From: Populus alba | Taxonomy: Eukaryota > Streptophyta > Magnoliopsida > Malpighiales > Salicaceae | Length of the DNA stretch: 64,000 nucleotides | NCBI RefSeq assembly: GCF_005239225.2 | Contig: NC_133300.1 | Location: 7,717,875-7,781,874 of the forward strand | Direction of reading: 5' to 3' | In this document: in pieces, positions 26,336-39,446 of the stretch | Layout: each line of letters starts with the position of its first letter | Numbering within the stretch: the first letter of the stretch is position 1 | Translations under genes and position numbers: made by a program | Notes under the pieces: generated by a model | What the model was told of the DNA's origin: nothing | The model's input: only the letters and a program-made list of their open reading frames with translations | Database searches by the model: none

Positions 26336-26850
26336 CTACAATTAAATGCTTCATTCACCCAAATAGGTTTTCTCCTCTTCTTTGTTTCATATGAGCGGAA
26401 TAACACAAGTAAATAAATCAAAATACTACACAAGAATTACTACCAAAAACCCAACCTTTATTAACTCTTTAACAAGGGAAAAAAACAAAAGTTTCTCTTG
26501 TTTGTGCAAATGCAATGGAATCTGCATGCTACACAACCTTTATGGCGTATTTATAGATAATCTATACAGAAGTTACAATAAAAACTATCTCAAAAAGATC
26601 AAGACAAGTCCAGACAATTTTTTTCGCAAACAATTAATTGTTGATAATTGCCCAATAGTTGCAACTTCTCTCGTTCTTCCACCCGCTACCCAGCCATGCT
26701 GCATGTCTTGGATTGTTCCCAAGTCCAAACTCACGATAACCCATCACTCACAGCCGTTGCACGCTGCCAATCAAATTTGCCACCGTCACGTAGGCTGCCG
26801 CTGCCCATTGCGCCCCTCCGTGCCTCTTTGGCATATTTGACCCCCTAACA
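26336..26850 (-). mobile_element. 515-bp insertion flanked by 6-bp repeats, possible solo LTR
   Basis: GTTGGC occurs immediately left (26330-26335) and right (26851-26856) of the segment, consistent with a target-site duplication. Read on the minus strand the segment starts TGTTAGGGGGTC. It has a TATAAATA box (around 26550), then text like an LTR R/U5 region, and ends near TTTAATTGTAG. The TG start fits an LTR, but the expected CA end is missing, and LTR elements usually duplicate 5 bp. No coding sequence is present. Confidence 0.45.
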
Positions 26851-27445
26851 GTTGGCTTAAGGCGTAAACTTTCATGCTGCATTATATTACATGTGACGTT
26901 CATCCACGGATGCATCTTCTAATAAACACTGAAAACATTTCCAACATACGGGAAAGATAAATATATATATTCTAATAAAAAATGAAAACTATTTCCAAGA
27001 AAGGTGAGGAACATGAGGAATTTTAATTCAATTGAAAGAACGTCTGGTGTTTACAGTGCGCATGCAAAAAAATGCAGCACATTAATGAATTTGGCAACTG
27101 ATCTTTCCAGAAACTTCACAGACTAGGATTAAAGGGAGGATAATAAATATGACAATTTAAATTTTTTTGGCTAAACAGAATGTAAACCTTTGCCATGCAG
27201 GAAAATAATGGGGTACCCTCCACGCACATTTTCTTCAGGGAAAAAGCACTAATTATACAACTTAAATCAACCAAAATGGAAAAATCCAACTAATGATGTC
27301 AAAATGTTCAGCTATCATTTACAACCATTTAGAAAATGCAGGAGAAAAGAATTGTGTTTGCTATTGTTTGTTAACCTGCCAAAACCATACATCTGCCACC
27401 AAACGAAGTGCAAAGGGAAAGATGCCATTTGCTTTGCGGCGCCTG
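26851..27445. other. 3' flank of the alkaline ceramidase gene
   Basis: The gene reads leftward and stops at 27446, so this stretch should hold its 3' UTR and downstream region. No other gene is evident. Confidence 0.4.
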
Positions 27446-29096
27446 TCACTGGGTTTTTGGTTTTTGAATTTTCACATACGGGAAAAGTCCCATGAAGTGG
27501 GCAACTTTTGGATTCCAACCCAACTGCTGAGCACGACAAAACATCAGGAAAGTGTTTGCAAAATATGAATTGAACCCCATTAAGACATGCCATAAAGCAT
27601 GTCCCTCGGGGTTGAAGTACCACCGAGAAATTTTGTTGCAGAATAGGCGATCAAAAAGCCAACAAAGACTTCCCATGAAAATGGTAGCCAAATATAATTT
27701 TGCTAGCCGCTTTGCAGATGCATCTTTTGTGTAGATGTAGTACTTGTACATCCGGGGAACACAGAGAACGCAAAGTATCACATAATGTACCTTGAAACCA
27801 ATTCTTAAACGAACCAATGCATGGACAATTGCAAATGCAGCTCCATAAAAGAACAAGAAGGTGGGCATTGTGCTTCGGTAGTGCCAATCTGGAGAGTAAA
27901 GGATGTAGATATACAACAGCATTTCCCAAACCATCGGTGTTTCATCACCTTGCTGCTGCCTGAAGATAATCAAAAGAACCAAATACCTTAATCAGCATAA
28001 TGAATAAACGAGCAAACAAAACAAGTTCACATGATTTGGAAATGAAATCCAACAAATCAAAATACAGGTCTCGAGTCCCAACTTTTTCCATGGGGGAATA
28101 AATACTAAAAAAACATATTACTGAACCTGCTAAGGTAGCACTTAGTTACTGTCTCAGGATAGAAGAGATGGATAGAAGAGACAGACAATGGAAATTGAGG
28201 GGACTAGATGCAATAAACTAATTTTCATATAACATAAAATTTGTTTGTAAGCAGATGCAGGACAAATTAGGAAGTTCAATGTTTTTGCAATTCTGGGCAT
28301 TCATTGGCAATTAGGGGAATAAAATAATTGAGGCAATGCGTTCCAGACGATAAACCCTGTCATCCCGCAATAAGATATGGAATTGACAACTTCTTTAAAT
28401 CACCAGCACCAGCACCAGCACCAGCACCAGCACCAGCACCTCATCAAATCTAGCTGCAATCTGAAGAACCACCCTATTGAATTCTAGCCAATCACATCAC
28501 ACATACAATAATACAATGTCCTATCCACTCATTGGAATACTGAATCTACAACTTCCATGTTTCTCAATCTAAAAACCATTTCCAATACTGAGTTCACAGA
28601 ACTTCAAAAGGAACTTCAAGGGTAAAAATCAATGGTTGATTGATCCTCCTTATTCTTTGGCTTAAGCTAGGAAAGCTCAAGGACCCTTTTACATTAATAT
28701 GAGTATTCTTGAATGGAAATTTCCATTGGTTGTGTGTTTGTGTGTGAGAAATCAGTTAAAGGAATTAAGTGGATGAAACCCAATACAAAACCAAGAAGCA
28801 TGAATGATTGGTCAATCTACAAAGTCCATAAAAAAAAAAACATCAACAAAGTATTTGCTTATGTGTAACTCCTTTCCTTCCCTCACTCCCTCAACAGTAG
28901 CCCGTAGGCAGAGGATTCTATAGAATGACCAAAAAGCTTAAATGGCTACTATGCATGAACATAAAATCAACTTATACAGAGACGTAAACACCTAGAACAA
29001 GAGCTTTTGTGCATGAAAGTCTTAAAATCTTACAGCATCGTATGCCATAAATTCAAAACCAGGAACTTTTTAAGAATTTTATCCATCTAAAGGAAA

Positions 29097-29141
<45 letters not shown>

Positions 29142-29523
29142 CACACACACTTCTACCTACACAATAACAAGTTCCATGGGCAAAATATAGGAGCTGCTAA
29201 CCGTCCAAATATTAGAGAAGCAGTTGAGAAGAAGATGATGAACAAGATAGGAGAATGGAGAAGAGTACTCACATGTGTTGCAAAGTGGCATGGTATAACA
29301 TACTTCCAATGGCAAGTATCATATTAGATATGTGAAGTATACTAAACCTCTTCTCGAACCGTTGTCTGAAAGCATTTATAAGGCCAACAAGTGCCAAAAG
29401 AATGCCTGGGATATTTGATATGGTGTTAAAAAACTCGGCAATATAAGATGAATACACATAATTTTTTTCACACCATTCTGCAGATGTTACAGGACCCCAA
29501 AAGCTCGATATTCCTTCTGCCAT
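27446..29523 (-). CDS. Alkaline ceramidase (ACER / YPC1-like), 2 coding exons, 254 aa
   Basis: Coding exons are 29523-29273 and 27959-27446, joined by a GT-AG intron that splits the Met codon of LQHMQQQGDE. The enzyme cleaves ceramide to a sphingoid base and a fatty acid in ER/Golgi membranes. It belongs to the CREST superfamily of seven-helix membrane hydrolases. The N-terminal block WCEKNYVYSSYIAEFFNT supplies the acidic and Asn residues (Glu16, Glu19, Asn21, Glu30) that correspond to the calcium site of human ACER3. His78 (LYHATLQH), His204 and His208 (EGHALWH) correspond to its zinc-binding histidines. Several hydrophobic segments lie between. The length fits the plant family (about 255 aa). 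The 1.3-kb intron holds a CACCAG repeat and an AT tract. Residue mapping to ACER3 is from memory. Confidence 0.94.
28401..28440. repeat. CACCAG hexanucleotide microsatellite
   Basis: Between six and seven uninterrupted copies of CACCAG lie inside the alkaline ceramidase intron. Being intronic, they do not affect the protein. Confidence 0.95.
29104..29150. repeat. AT and CA compound microsatellite
   Basis: A run of about 15 AT units is followed by ACACAGACACACACAC. It lies in the alkaline ceramidase intron. Confidence 0.9.
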
Positions 29524-31700
29524 TGTTCAATTGATATGCACAAGTGTATGATAATTCAACTCATACACTTTCAGCTAGAATATTGAAGGGATCATAACCT
29601 GCATTATTGTGATATAAGAGATGAGACAATGAACCTTAGAAAAATAAATAAATAAAGAGAGAAAAAGACAGAGAGAAAAGAGAAGAAAAGGGAGGTAATA
29701 GATCCTTTCCCCCATAACTAATTGTTCATTGGGTGCCCAATCTTCCCAGTTTACTCTAATGAAAAAATACATTTGTTTCACTTTGAGGCCCAAACAGTGT
29801 AGCAGGTAGCAGCGCAGTTGCAAATTTACTACTAAGATGTAAGCAGTTGGCACATTTAAGAATAAACAAAAGCATGTAGGGAATTATATTCACAACAAGG
29901 GAAAGAGGAGAAAGTGAATTTTCCTTAACGACTTGAATATGTATGCATATAAGTAGAATCAGAGCAAAAATAGAGCTTCTCTCACATGTTCAGACACTCT
30001 GTATGCATAGTGGATCCTCTTTCTAAATAATATCCATAGCTGAAATACTAAGTATAATATCTTCAGGGGCAGATGCTACTAAAACAATCAAAACACGGTT
30101 TAGGGAAACAATTATTAATCATTATTATAGGGGATGAAAAAAAAAAGTTTTTTTTTCTCTATATCTAGAAGTTTCTCTGACTGCATACATCATTGCATGC
30201 AAACTACTACTTCTCTTTTTAATAGCCTGCATTAATAGGGATCTGCATCCATACCCACTCCAAGTAATAGTACTGGAACTAGAAAGCATCCTATTTAGTG
30301 ATGCTTATAATGACTTCATACACCATAAGCAGACATATTTTGAATAATGACATGGATATTTAATCAATATACAAAGAAAAAAATGCTAAGGTAGTTTGCT
30401 TTCTAAATTCTTGGCAAAATCGACAGTCACGACAACAGCAATTCAAATACATGGAAATGAATCAAATATCTAACATCTAACAAGAACTTGCAAAGTATAG
30501 AGGCAGCTTCGAAGCATTCATAACCACGTTGAAGTCCTAAAGGGAAGATAACTCATAAAGCACTGGTCACCAAATGAGCTATTTCGCAATTTATCATGGT
30601 GGAAATTAGCAACTCAGGACAATTTTTGCATTCATGAAAAAAAAGAAAAAAAATTCAGGTCACACTTTAGTAGACAGGACTCCTGTTTCCTACATTTAAA
30701 GGTTTCCAATACATCAACATCCAAGTGTGATCTCAGATTACATGGCAAGTCTACTTAAATTAGAATTAAACAAAAGAAATATAAATCCATCTAAACTAAG
30801 TCCAAAATATAAATTCAGTAAAGCATTAAACATTATCCATCCGTTTTAAGCATAACCATACTTGCTACCACTGGGCTTCTCAACGGTACATTTGCTGCTC
30901 CAAAACATGATAACGAGCAATGCAATTATCAAGAAAATAAATTTGCATACAAATTGCAAACTTAACAAAAACAAAACAGTTGCAACACACAAGGGCAGAT
31001 TCACCCGAGTTGAGAAATGCATCGAACGGCATTGACACACGCATAATAATAAGAACCAAAATGGAACTACTGAAAACTAATCTTCACGGCATTCATCTAT
31101 TTAATTTTAACTTGATTATATTTAGTTTCACTTATCAACAAGACTAAGTAATAATGCATGGTCCAACACATTATGCCAAAATCAATGTACTAGGGTGAAG
31201 AAACCATAACTACGATTTTGCTCCTACGATAATAAATCGTAACATAACAGAAATCCGATTCCCTAGTATGCATTCTTCAACTACTCGATACACAAAATTT
31301 AGTTATTTCTCAAATAATTCTCACTCATCTAACCATAAACATTAGAAAAAATAAAATAAAATTAAATTACCACGTAGCATAATCAGTATCAAAAGTCGCC
31401 TACATTACATAGCTAAAGCAAAAGAGAAAGTGAGAATAATAATTGAGTGAAAAACTAACCGTGTAGCAATCAGATCTGTTCTATATTGCAACGACTCTTC
31501 CTTGTTCGAATAAATGGAATAATAACGAATCGGGCAACAGCAAAACGGAGCAGAAGCCAATTCGGGAACGGTACGGGAATGGTTTAGGGCTTTTCAAAGT
31601 GACTGGGCGCGTGGAGAGAAGGTTTTTTTTTTTAAGGGTGTGTTTGAGGACACGTGTAAGAAAATGGATCCGTTGGATTAGATTTGTGATCGGTTGGGAT
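29524..31700 (-). promoter_or_regulatory. Probable 5' UTR with a long leader intron, and promoter, of the ceramidase gene
   Basis: Read on the minus strand, a possible leader exon (about 31580-31462) ends at a good donor (CTACACG then GTTAGT). A plausible acceptor TTCTAG lies about 50 bases before the ATG at 29523. If used, this gives a 5'-UTR intron of about 1.9 kb. The intervening DNA has no coding frame that fits the gene. The region beyond 31600 is the likely promoter. The exon pair is inferred from splice motifs only. Confidence 0.4.
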
Positions 31701-33239
31701 TGCTTTGGTCTAGGAACTTTATCACCTTTCATTGATCGCTAATAATTGGACTCATTGGACGTCGCGTGTTGAATACGTGCTGCCCCATTTTATTTTTTAT
31801 TAAACTTCTAAACAATATTTTAGCTTGCTTTGGTTTTTTTTTTTTTTTCAATGTAACAATAAAATTTAATTTTGAAATAATTTGTTGTTCGTTTGGAGAT
31901 ATATATGATTTAAAATAGGAATTTAATAATTTTAATTTTAATTCAAATATAAAGATAAACTAACTTTAAATTGAAGTAATTCAACAAAAATAAAATATAA
32001 AAATATTTAAAATATAAAAGGTTTTTAATACAAAGAAGCAAAAATCAAATAGCATCTACATCATTAACGTATAAATAAAGATATTGATCTTGTGGTAATA
32101 TGTAAAACAAATTATCAGTTAAATATTTTAATAAGTAATTATTTCTACTAATTTCATCATTATTATCAAAATAAATCTTTTCACCCTCTAAAATCAAAGT
32201 ACATCACGCTATCTTAATAGTCTTTCATTTTAAATTCTCTCCATCAAGAATTTTATTTTTTTCCTGTATGTATTTATTCAATAAAAGTTAATGTTATAAA
32301 TATTAATGGGATTTAAGGTATTTTTTGTTTTGTTTTAATTTCTATAAAATACAAATATGAATATAAATTATATATATTAGTGATAAATTTAATTTTAAAA
32401 AATAATATTAATATTAATAAAATAGTAATAATCAATTTCAATATTATTATTAATATGATAATATTAATATTTTATCATTGTTAAATTCTAAAATTATAAT
32501 GATTAAATATCAAATCATCTAGTCTATTGTGCTCTAGCTAATTATTATTAAATGATATTTTTACTTTACTCTTGGGATGATAATAAAATGGCATTTTAAT
32601 TTTGTTAAATTTTTATCCGAAACGAAATAGATAAAATAAATTCAGAACATCTCAGTTAAAATTTGAACGAGAAATCTAGAATACCTAATATTCTAAATGA
32701 TATAAAATTTATTTTATTTTATTTTTTAAAATAGTACAATAAATATAGGTCAGATACGAATAAAATTTATAACCTTACCCATGATTGATTCGATTTACTA
32801 TGTATGTTTAATTTCAGTCAATCTAGTATGATTTATCTAAATTGAAAAGGAGACTACTAAATTGGGAGGGTAGAGTAATTGATAATATTAGAAGTAATGA
32901 GAGAAAATTTATATAGGGAAGTTTATATAACTTTTTAATTTTTCAAAATTATAATTAATTATATTAAACTAAAAATACACATTTTTTTTAATTGATAAAA
33001 TTGATTATTTATGTATTATGACTATTACTATTATTAATCAAATTTTCTTGTGTAAAGATAATGTATTAAAAGAAAGTATAATATTACTTGTATTTCTTTA
33101 CTTTTCCATTTATACATCCTAATAATGAATACCTAATTTTCCTTCACTTTTTTTCAACCAAATAAAGAAATTTTCAATTTATTTATTTTCATCAATCCAT
33201 TACACATTATTATTATTATTATTATGTAAGCAAATCCTG
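31701..33239. other. AT-rich intergenic DNA
   Basis: I see no gene, terminal repeat or conserved motif here. An ATT microsatellite lies at about 33205-33225. Confidence 0.4.
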
Positions 33240-33430
33240 AAACCTGTTTGGGAGTTTAATTGTTTTTTGTTTTACAAAGTGTTTTTCACTCAAAAATATA
33301 TCAAAATAAATTTTTATTATTATTTTTTTAAAATTATTTTTGATATCAACGCATTAAAATGATTTAAAAACACCAAAAAAAATATTATTTTAAAACAAAA
33401 AAATTAAAGTTTATTTTTGTGTTCATGTGT
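33240..33430 (+). repeat. Copy of a dispersed AT-rich repeat family
   Basis: The block starts TGTTTGGGAGTTTAATTG, continues with ACAAAGTGTTTTTCACTC and TATATCAAAATAAATTTTTATT, then TTTTTGATATCAACGCATTAAAATGATTTAAAAACACC. The same order of motifs is present in reverse orientation at about 55130-55340, and partly at 17685-17780. The class is unknown. Confidence 0.75.
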
Positions 33431-33699
33431 AAGGTGATAATGAATATGACATGTAGTTAATAGATTAATTACACATGACTATGACTTTGATTTCATTCAT
33501 ATAAAAATATTTATTTTTAATATTTATTACATATATAAATAATGAATTTAGAGTAAAAATAAAATTCTTGTAACAAAAATATTTTATAAAAAAAAATTAT
33601 AAAGTTATTATAATTATAGAATTCATATATATTACATTAAAGTATTGTTCCTAAATGTTCATAGTCAATGCTCTATTAAAACTACACATTACCTAGAGT

Positions 33700-36600
33700 T
33701 GTTGAGATTAATATATATTATGTTATTTCCTTTATGAAATAAAACAATTGTTTTCATAAACTGAGTTATAAGAGATATTTAGAACTAATATATAACTCTC
33801 ATGCGGGTCATTCAATATATATATATATATAGAATGACCCGCATGAGAGTTTTATATGAAGAGATCATATATGTCGATGAAAAGATATATGTGATAGTTG
33901 TGTAAGTAATCCTTAGAGTTGAAATTAATAACTTATCTTATATATGAAATATTACGCTTTGATCTGACAGCATGTTGTCCTAATTAAGGGTAATAAACAT
34001 GCGTATATTAAGTATAACATAAAATATATAAAGGTATTTGAGTAACCAAGTAAGGATTCATCATCCTAGATGAATTAGAAAAAAAAATCCCGTTTGTTCT
34101 CAAATACTATTGATTTTAAAAGAGTTTAAAATCTTAATCAGTGTGACTTGATTGTAAATAAGTTTTAGAAACTGAGGACTAGAATGTAATTTATATAGGG
34201 AATTACAATTCTAGACCTAGAAAAATCATGTAAGGATTTAATTAAATAAATTTCTAAAGTTATCCTAAAATAATATATGTGATATTATTTAAGGGGACAA
34301 ATTGTTATTTTATTATTTAAGGGGACAATAGGGCTTTCAGGTTTTCTTATAAATAGAACAATATGCCTCTTATTTTCTATATAGTACACACATAATTTAG
34401 AAACCCTGTAAAACACAAAAGAAAAGAGCTATCAATCAAAGACATAATAATCTCTTTCTCCTAAAAAGGTTATATGATATTTCTCACTAGTAATTTGTGT
34501 GGATTATTGTTAAATGTTGGACACTTAAACAATTTATGATTTGTGAAAACTTTACCTTGAAGAAATTATTTAAAGCTAAAAATAACATTTAATCTTTAGA
34601 TAATCTTGTATAAACCCTAAACAAACCTAGATTATCTAACAAGATCTTAGGACTCCTATAACAAATTAAAATTTATCATTTCCACTATGTATTAGTGTTT
34701 TGATAAACTTAATAGTGGTAGCAGAGCCATCATTAGACCATTAGAATTGTTAATTATATATTCTAATTATTATTAACATTAATTGCAAATTAAATTTGTG
34801 TGAAAAATTATTTTCCCAAAATATATTTCTCTCATGATTTTTTTTTTAAAATCTGGTAACTGTTCTGGTCATTAGATCTAGCCTTGATTTTCTAGATCTG
34901 GTAGGATTTATGAAAAAAAAAAATGGTAACGCCACCCGCGGTGACGCTAGGTCTCCTGGTGCTCGTTGTTATGTGAGAGGCAGCAATCGCAACTACCTTA
35001 CAAAATACACCACTTAGGGTGCTATTGCGCCACCAACAACAATGCCAGATTTACTCACACTCACTTTTGGCTAGACCATGTCATGTACACTATTAGACCA
35101 ACATAACCTCGTGCTAATGGAAGATGCAACATATAGTGGTTGTTATATTCTACAGGTGACACAACAATAGCATGTAACTTGAGGTTTCTTATTCAATTAT
35201 ATAAATTATGTAATTTATAAAAGTAAAAATTTAGATAGGAAAATCTATTTTGTAATCCAAGATGGAGAAAGAAAAGTGATGATAGCTATAATTGTGATGC
35301 TCACAAATTACTTATGAAGATTTTCAACATCTACCTAAGTTTTTGATCACCCAATTCCCTTTAATGGCTTGAGAAAATTAGTATAGATATGTCCATAATC
35401 ATTCAATTAGAATAGGCGTATGTTTATATATAATTGTTATGTATGATATATCAATAATTCCATGGAATGGGATTTAAATAAAATAATAAATCTCTCATTA
35501 ACATATTAAGAACATGATTTGTTACCTTTTGATTTTAATACATAAAATCAAAGTTCTATTCAAGGATAAATTGTTGAACTACTCAAGATCATTATTAATC
35601 AATTATGTTTAATGTTATAAAATTAGGTCCTACTTAATTAACTTATATGATTTGAATGAGTTACTTATGATCATAAAAGACTAAAAGAAGTAGTTAGACA
35701 AAACATATATGATATGTTTAGACAAAAAGTTGTCATATAACTTATATAGGAGTTATATAGAGATGTGATTAATAAACTATGTTATCTACTTAATTTAATT
35801 TATTTTTATTTATTGAGTTAATGTTGAATAAATTAAATGAGATCCTAACCCACTAGAAAATCTAAGAGAGATTTTTTAAATTTATAGTGAAGGTTAGTAA
35901 TTTGCAACTAAATAGTGAGAGATCAAATTATAATTAAAGACTTTATCTAATTTGGTTATAAATATTTATGCATGAAACCAATACTTGTTATCTTTACATG
36001 AATAGGTTGATAGATTACCATGAATAAAAATAAATGTATTTTTATGTAGTACACTTGATGCTAATAAATTAACTGGACCACACTTCTTGGACTGATATCA
36101 AAATATGAGAATTATTCTCAATCAAGGAAGAAGGTTGTATATTCTTGAAAATTCTATTCCTCGTGTCCTTGTTAAGGATGCAAATAATGAAGTTATGACT
36201 AAATATCAATGTCATGTTGATAAAAATAAGCAGGTTACATGTATTATGATAGTCAATATGTCAATTGAACTTCAAAGATAACATGGAAATATGGATGTCC
36301 ACGTAATAATTATTCATTTTAAAGAGTTTCTTGATGCAACTAGTAGGACTGAAAAGTATGAGACTCATAAGAAAGTATTCTGCTACAAAATCACAAAGGG
36401 TACCTCGGTAAACACTTATGTGTTAAGGAAGATTGAAAATTTTATAAATTAAGCTAATTGGGCTTTGTCATGAAACATTAATTAAGAATGACAAGGATAC
36501 TTTTCATCATTGTGGCATGAAAAACCATTATAAAAGGAACTACAAATATTATCTTATAACCATGAAGGCTAGGAAGCTTGTTGAAGCTTTTACTTCATGT

Positions 36601-37800
36601 ATATTTATTTATTAAATAAAGCTAAAATAGACCTATATGTAAACAATGAAGTAAGGATTGTTGCACTAATTTTACTAAATATGCCAATATTAAAACTTGA
36701 TAATTATTATTTTATTATAGAACTTTCTAAAAATATCGTATCCATTTTTGAATAGATTTAAATTTATTATTAAGGAAAAATATTATTCCTTATATAATAA
36801 TAATATTTATTATGGATCTAATACCTATACATATGGTTTGTATATACCTAATCTAGGAATACTCAAGTTCAATATAAATAGCAAGAAGAATATATTGAAT
36901 AATCAATATCTATTTCATTTATGGTATTGTAAACTAAATCATATCAATTAAATAAGAACCACTAAATTACATAAATTATGATATTTGACTCTTTTGATTA
37001 TGAATCATATAAACCTTATAACACTTGTTTGTTGGGTAAGATGACCAGAACACCCTTCACTAAAAGAATAAAAGATCTAATGGATTGTTAGATCTAATAT
37101 ATATAAATGTACGTGAACCAATAACTATCCGTGCCATGAATGAATATACATGTTTCATCATTGATGATCATAGTGCGTGTGGTCATGTGTATTTAATAGA
37201 AGTTTAAATTATTGAAAAGATTCAAATAGTTAAAAAATAAAGTTAAAATACAAAATGGAAAGATTTTAAGATACTTCAATTGAATTGATATGGTGAATAC
37301 CTCAACCAATACTTTCAAGATTATATAAAAAGAATATGATTCTCTCACTATTAACACCTCTTGAAATATCACAATATAATAGAGTTTTTGAAAGGAGAAA
37401 TTGCATAATATTAGATATGGTGCAGCTCATGATGAGCTATATAGACCTTTTGTTTTATTTTTTGGGTTATATCCTACAAATTATTACTTACCTTTTAAAA
37501 ATGATTCCATCAAAAGCTATTGATAATACTTTATAAGACATATGAAATGATAACATATCAATCTTATCATATTTAAAGATTTGAGATGTGACGCTCATGT
37601 TAAACAATTATATCTGAAAAGTTAGGAGCTAAGTCATATAAAAATAAGTTTGTGTGATATTTACAAAACTTTATTGGATATTATTTATATTATCCGATTG
37701 AGAAAAAATATTTGTCTCAAAATATGCTACCGTATTACAATAAATTATGGTTTAATGAGAAATTAATATCAAATAACTTTAAATTGATGTGTTTTTGTAA
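33700..37800 (+). mobile_element. Truncated, inactive Ty1/copia LTR retrotransposon
   Basis: A probable 5' LTR runs from TGTTGAGATTAA at 33700 to about 34712, with a TATAAATA box near 34350. It is followed by a primer-binding site TGGTAGCAGAGCC (34716-34728), a one-base variant of the usual copia tRNA-Met site. Gag-like sequence starts near 36100 (ILNQGRRLYILEN, MIVNMSIELQR). A zinc-knuckle trace is at about 36505-36550, and the gag-pre-integrase region at about 36730-36960 (FKFIIKEKYYSLYNNNIYYG). Integrase follows to about 37540, including a form of the NGVSERRN block. A last stretch near 37560-37730 matches the segment between integrase and RT. Reverse transcriptase, RNase H and the 3' LTR are not seen. 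Many stops and frameshifts show that it is dead. Confidence 0.82.
33795..33850. repeat. Perfect 19-bp inverted repeat around an AT tract
   Basis: The arm ACTCTCATGCGGGTCATTC (33795-33813) is repeated as its exact reverse complement at 33832-33850. The spacer is an alternating AT run, so the whole can fold as a long hairpin. It lies in the U3 part of the copia LTR. Confidence 0.95.
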
Positions 37801-38704
37801 AATCCAAAACTCTCTATTCCATATATAAAAAAAGATTTTTTTGTAGTTTATACAGTTTTCTTTGACAAGAACAACCACATCATTATATTGCTTCAATCCA
37901 TTGTAGCTTATGTCTTGATGAACAAATAATAAAAAAAAACAAACAATAAAACATTGATCTTGTACTGTATAATATAATTAGTATGAGTTTAACCCATATG
38001 CGAAAGCTTCGCGTAAGCCACATGTTTTTTTACTAAGAAACTTATCTTGGATTTAAATTTGGATTTATTATAAAACATTTCTTTAGTCTATATAAAAAAT
38101 ATTTTTTATCCATCTATTTATTTATATTAAGACCATAATAAAAAGTTTGGATAGTTTGCCTTTTTCATCCTGTTTTTTCAAATGGAGAACACCTAGTTTT
38201 TAATACAAAATTGTTGGGTATATTTTTTTTTACAATGAGTAATTAAAGCAAAGCAGCTGCTTGATCAATTTTGGTTCCAAAAATTAATATAAACAAGGGT
38301 TGAAGGGGAAATGTTTTATACCATTTTTTGATCAGCTCTTTTGCCTTCTCTATAGTTTTCTTAGTTTGTTTTGCCTCTTGTCTTCTTACCTTTTTGCTCT
38401 CTTTTTTCCCTCTATTCTAGAGCTCAGGTTCTATTTCAGGGACACAAAGATGCATGTTTTGTTTTGTAAGCTTGCATGCCATGATATGTTCAATTATCAC
38501 ATGCTTAATCTAAACAGCTGCAAGTATGAAAGAATGCAGATTTTATATCTGCCTTTGGATAAAATCGTATTGCAGAATGTGTGGGTTCTATGTTTTTTAA
38601 CTTGGATCTGTTTGATCATTGTTCGAGATTTTGGAATGAGGTCGAATAAGTTTTTTCTGCATCTAACAAGCCTTCCGGGTAAAAGAGCTTAGTTGGGAGT
38701 AGCC
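37801..38704. other. AT-rich spacer, no recognisable gene
   Basis: A long plus-strand frame (38300-38692) is rich in Phe, Leu and Cys and resembles translated T-rich noncoding DNA. No domain is visible. It may be leader or intron sequence of the broken frame that follows. Confidence 0.35.
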
Positions 38705-38905
38705 ATGGAAGCTTCGATTCTTCAGTAGGCAGCACCTCTGGCTGGTTCTCCACTTCTCCGGCTGATCGTTCCTCCACTTACAGCTAATGTTTCTCGCTCG
38801 CAAGAATGCTGTACAGTTCTGGAAGAGGAGCTCAGGGAGATGGTGAGAGGAAAGAATGCTCTTAAGCATGATCTCGATCAATTAAGCATCAGCAGGGACA
38901 CCTAA
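38705..38905 (+). pseudogene. Broken reading frame, unrecognised, possible gene fragment
   Basis: A 66-codon frame runs from ATG at 38705 to TAA at 38903. It is interrupted by one stop (38726) after MEASILQ. The part after the stop includes PPLTANVSRSQ followed by CTVLEEELREM and a run of charged and Leu residues that could form a coiled coil. Base composition is less AT-rich than around it. It reads like an N-terminal fragment of a real protein, but I do not recognise the parent. Confidence 0.35.
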
Positions 38906-39446
38906 CAGATGCATGTTTGTTAATAATGCATGTTTTTTACCAATCAGAAATCATTATAGACAAGACAAGGATGTCATTATCGTCAGAGTATACCAAACAT
39001 AAAACATGACAGTTATTTGTCATGTCCCATCTAAATCCAAACACTACCTTGTGCTTATAATTAATGTTTGAATCTATTTATTAGCTATCAAATCTGCTCT
39101 TGTAACTGATACTGTCTAATGTTGTCATCAAGAACCCGATGGGTGCCCGCCTGGGTACTTCAGTTTCTGAGCACCCCATGATTCCCATCCGGTCACCTGA
39201 TCTCCAATTATTTTGTTTTTCTAGTTCAATAACCAATAGGTAGCATTAAACTGCCAAACAAAATAAAGTATCAAATAAACAAAAACATGAAATACCTTAC
39301 ATACTCCGACAGCATTTTTTCGCAGTTCATTATGAAGCTAAGTCATTTTTATACCCAATGTGGGTGTCACAATAAACAATAACAGAAGCAATGAGTCAAA
39401 ACTGGAACCTTATGATTTTTCTACTGTCAAAAACTGACCTGCCTGT
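38906..39446. other. 3' flank of the Met-tRNA synthetase gene
   Basis: This is the likely 3' UTR and downstream DNA of the minus-strand gene. A GC-richer patch at about 39120-39200 carries no open frame of note. Confidence 0.4.

Noticed and set aside
27293..27734. Several plus-strand open frames of 60-91 codons
   Set aside because: They are antisense to the long, well-conserved second exon of the alkaline ceramidase and show no protein-like features of their own.
38300..38692. 130-codon plus-strand frame
   Set aside because: Its product is an irregular Phe/Leu/Cys-rich chain typical of T-rich noncoding DNA, with no match I recognise.
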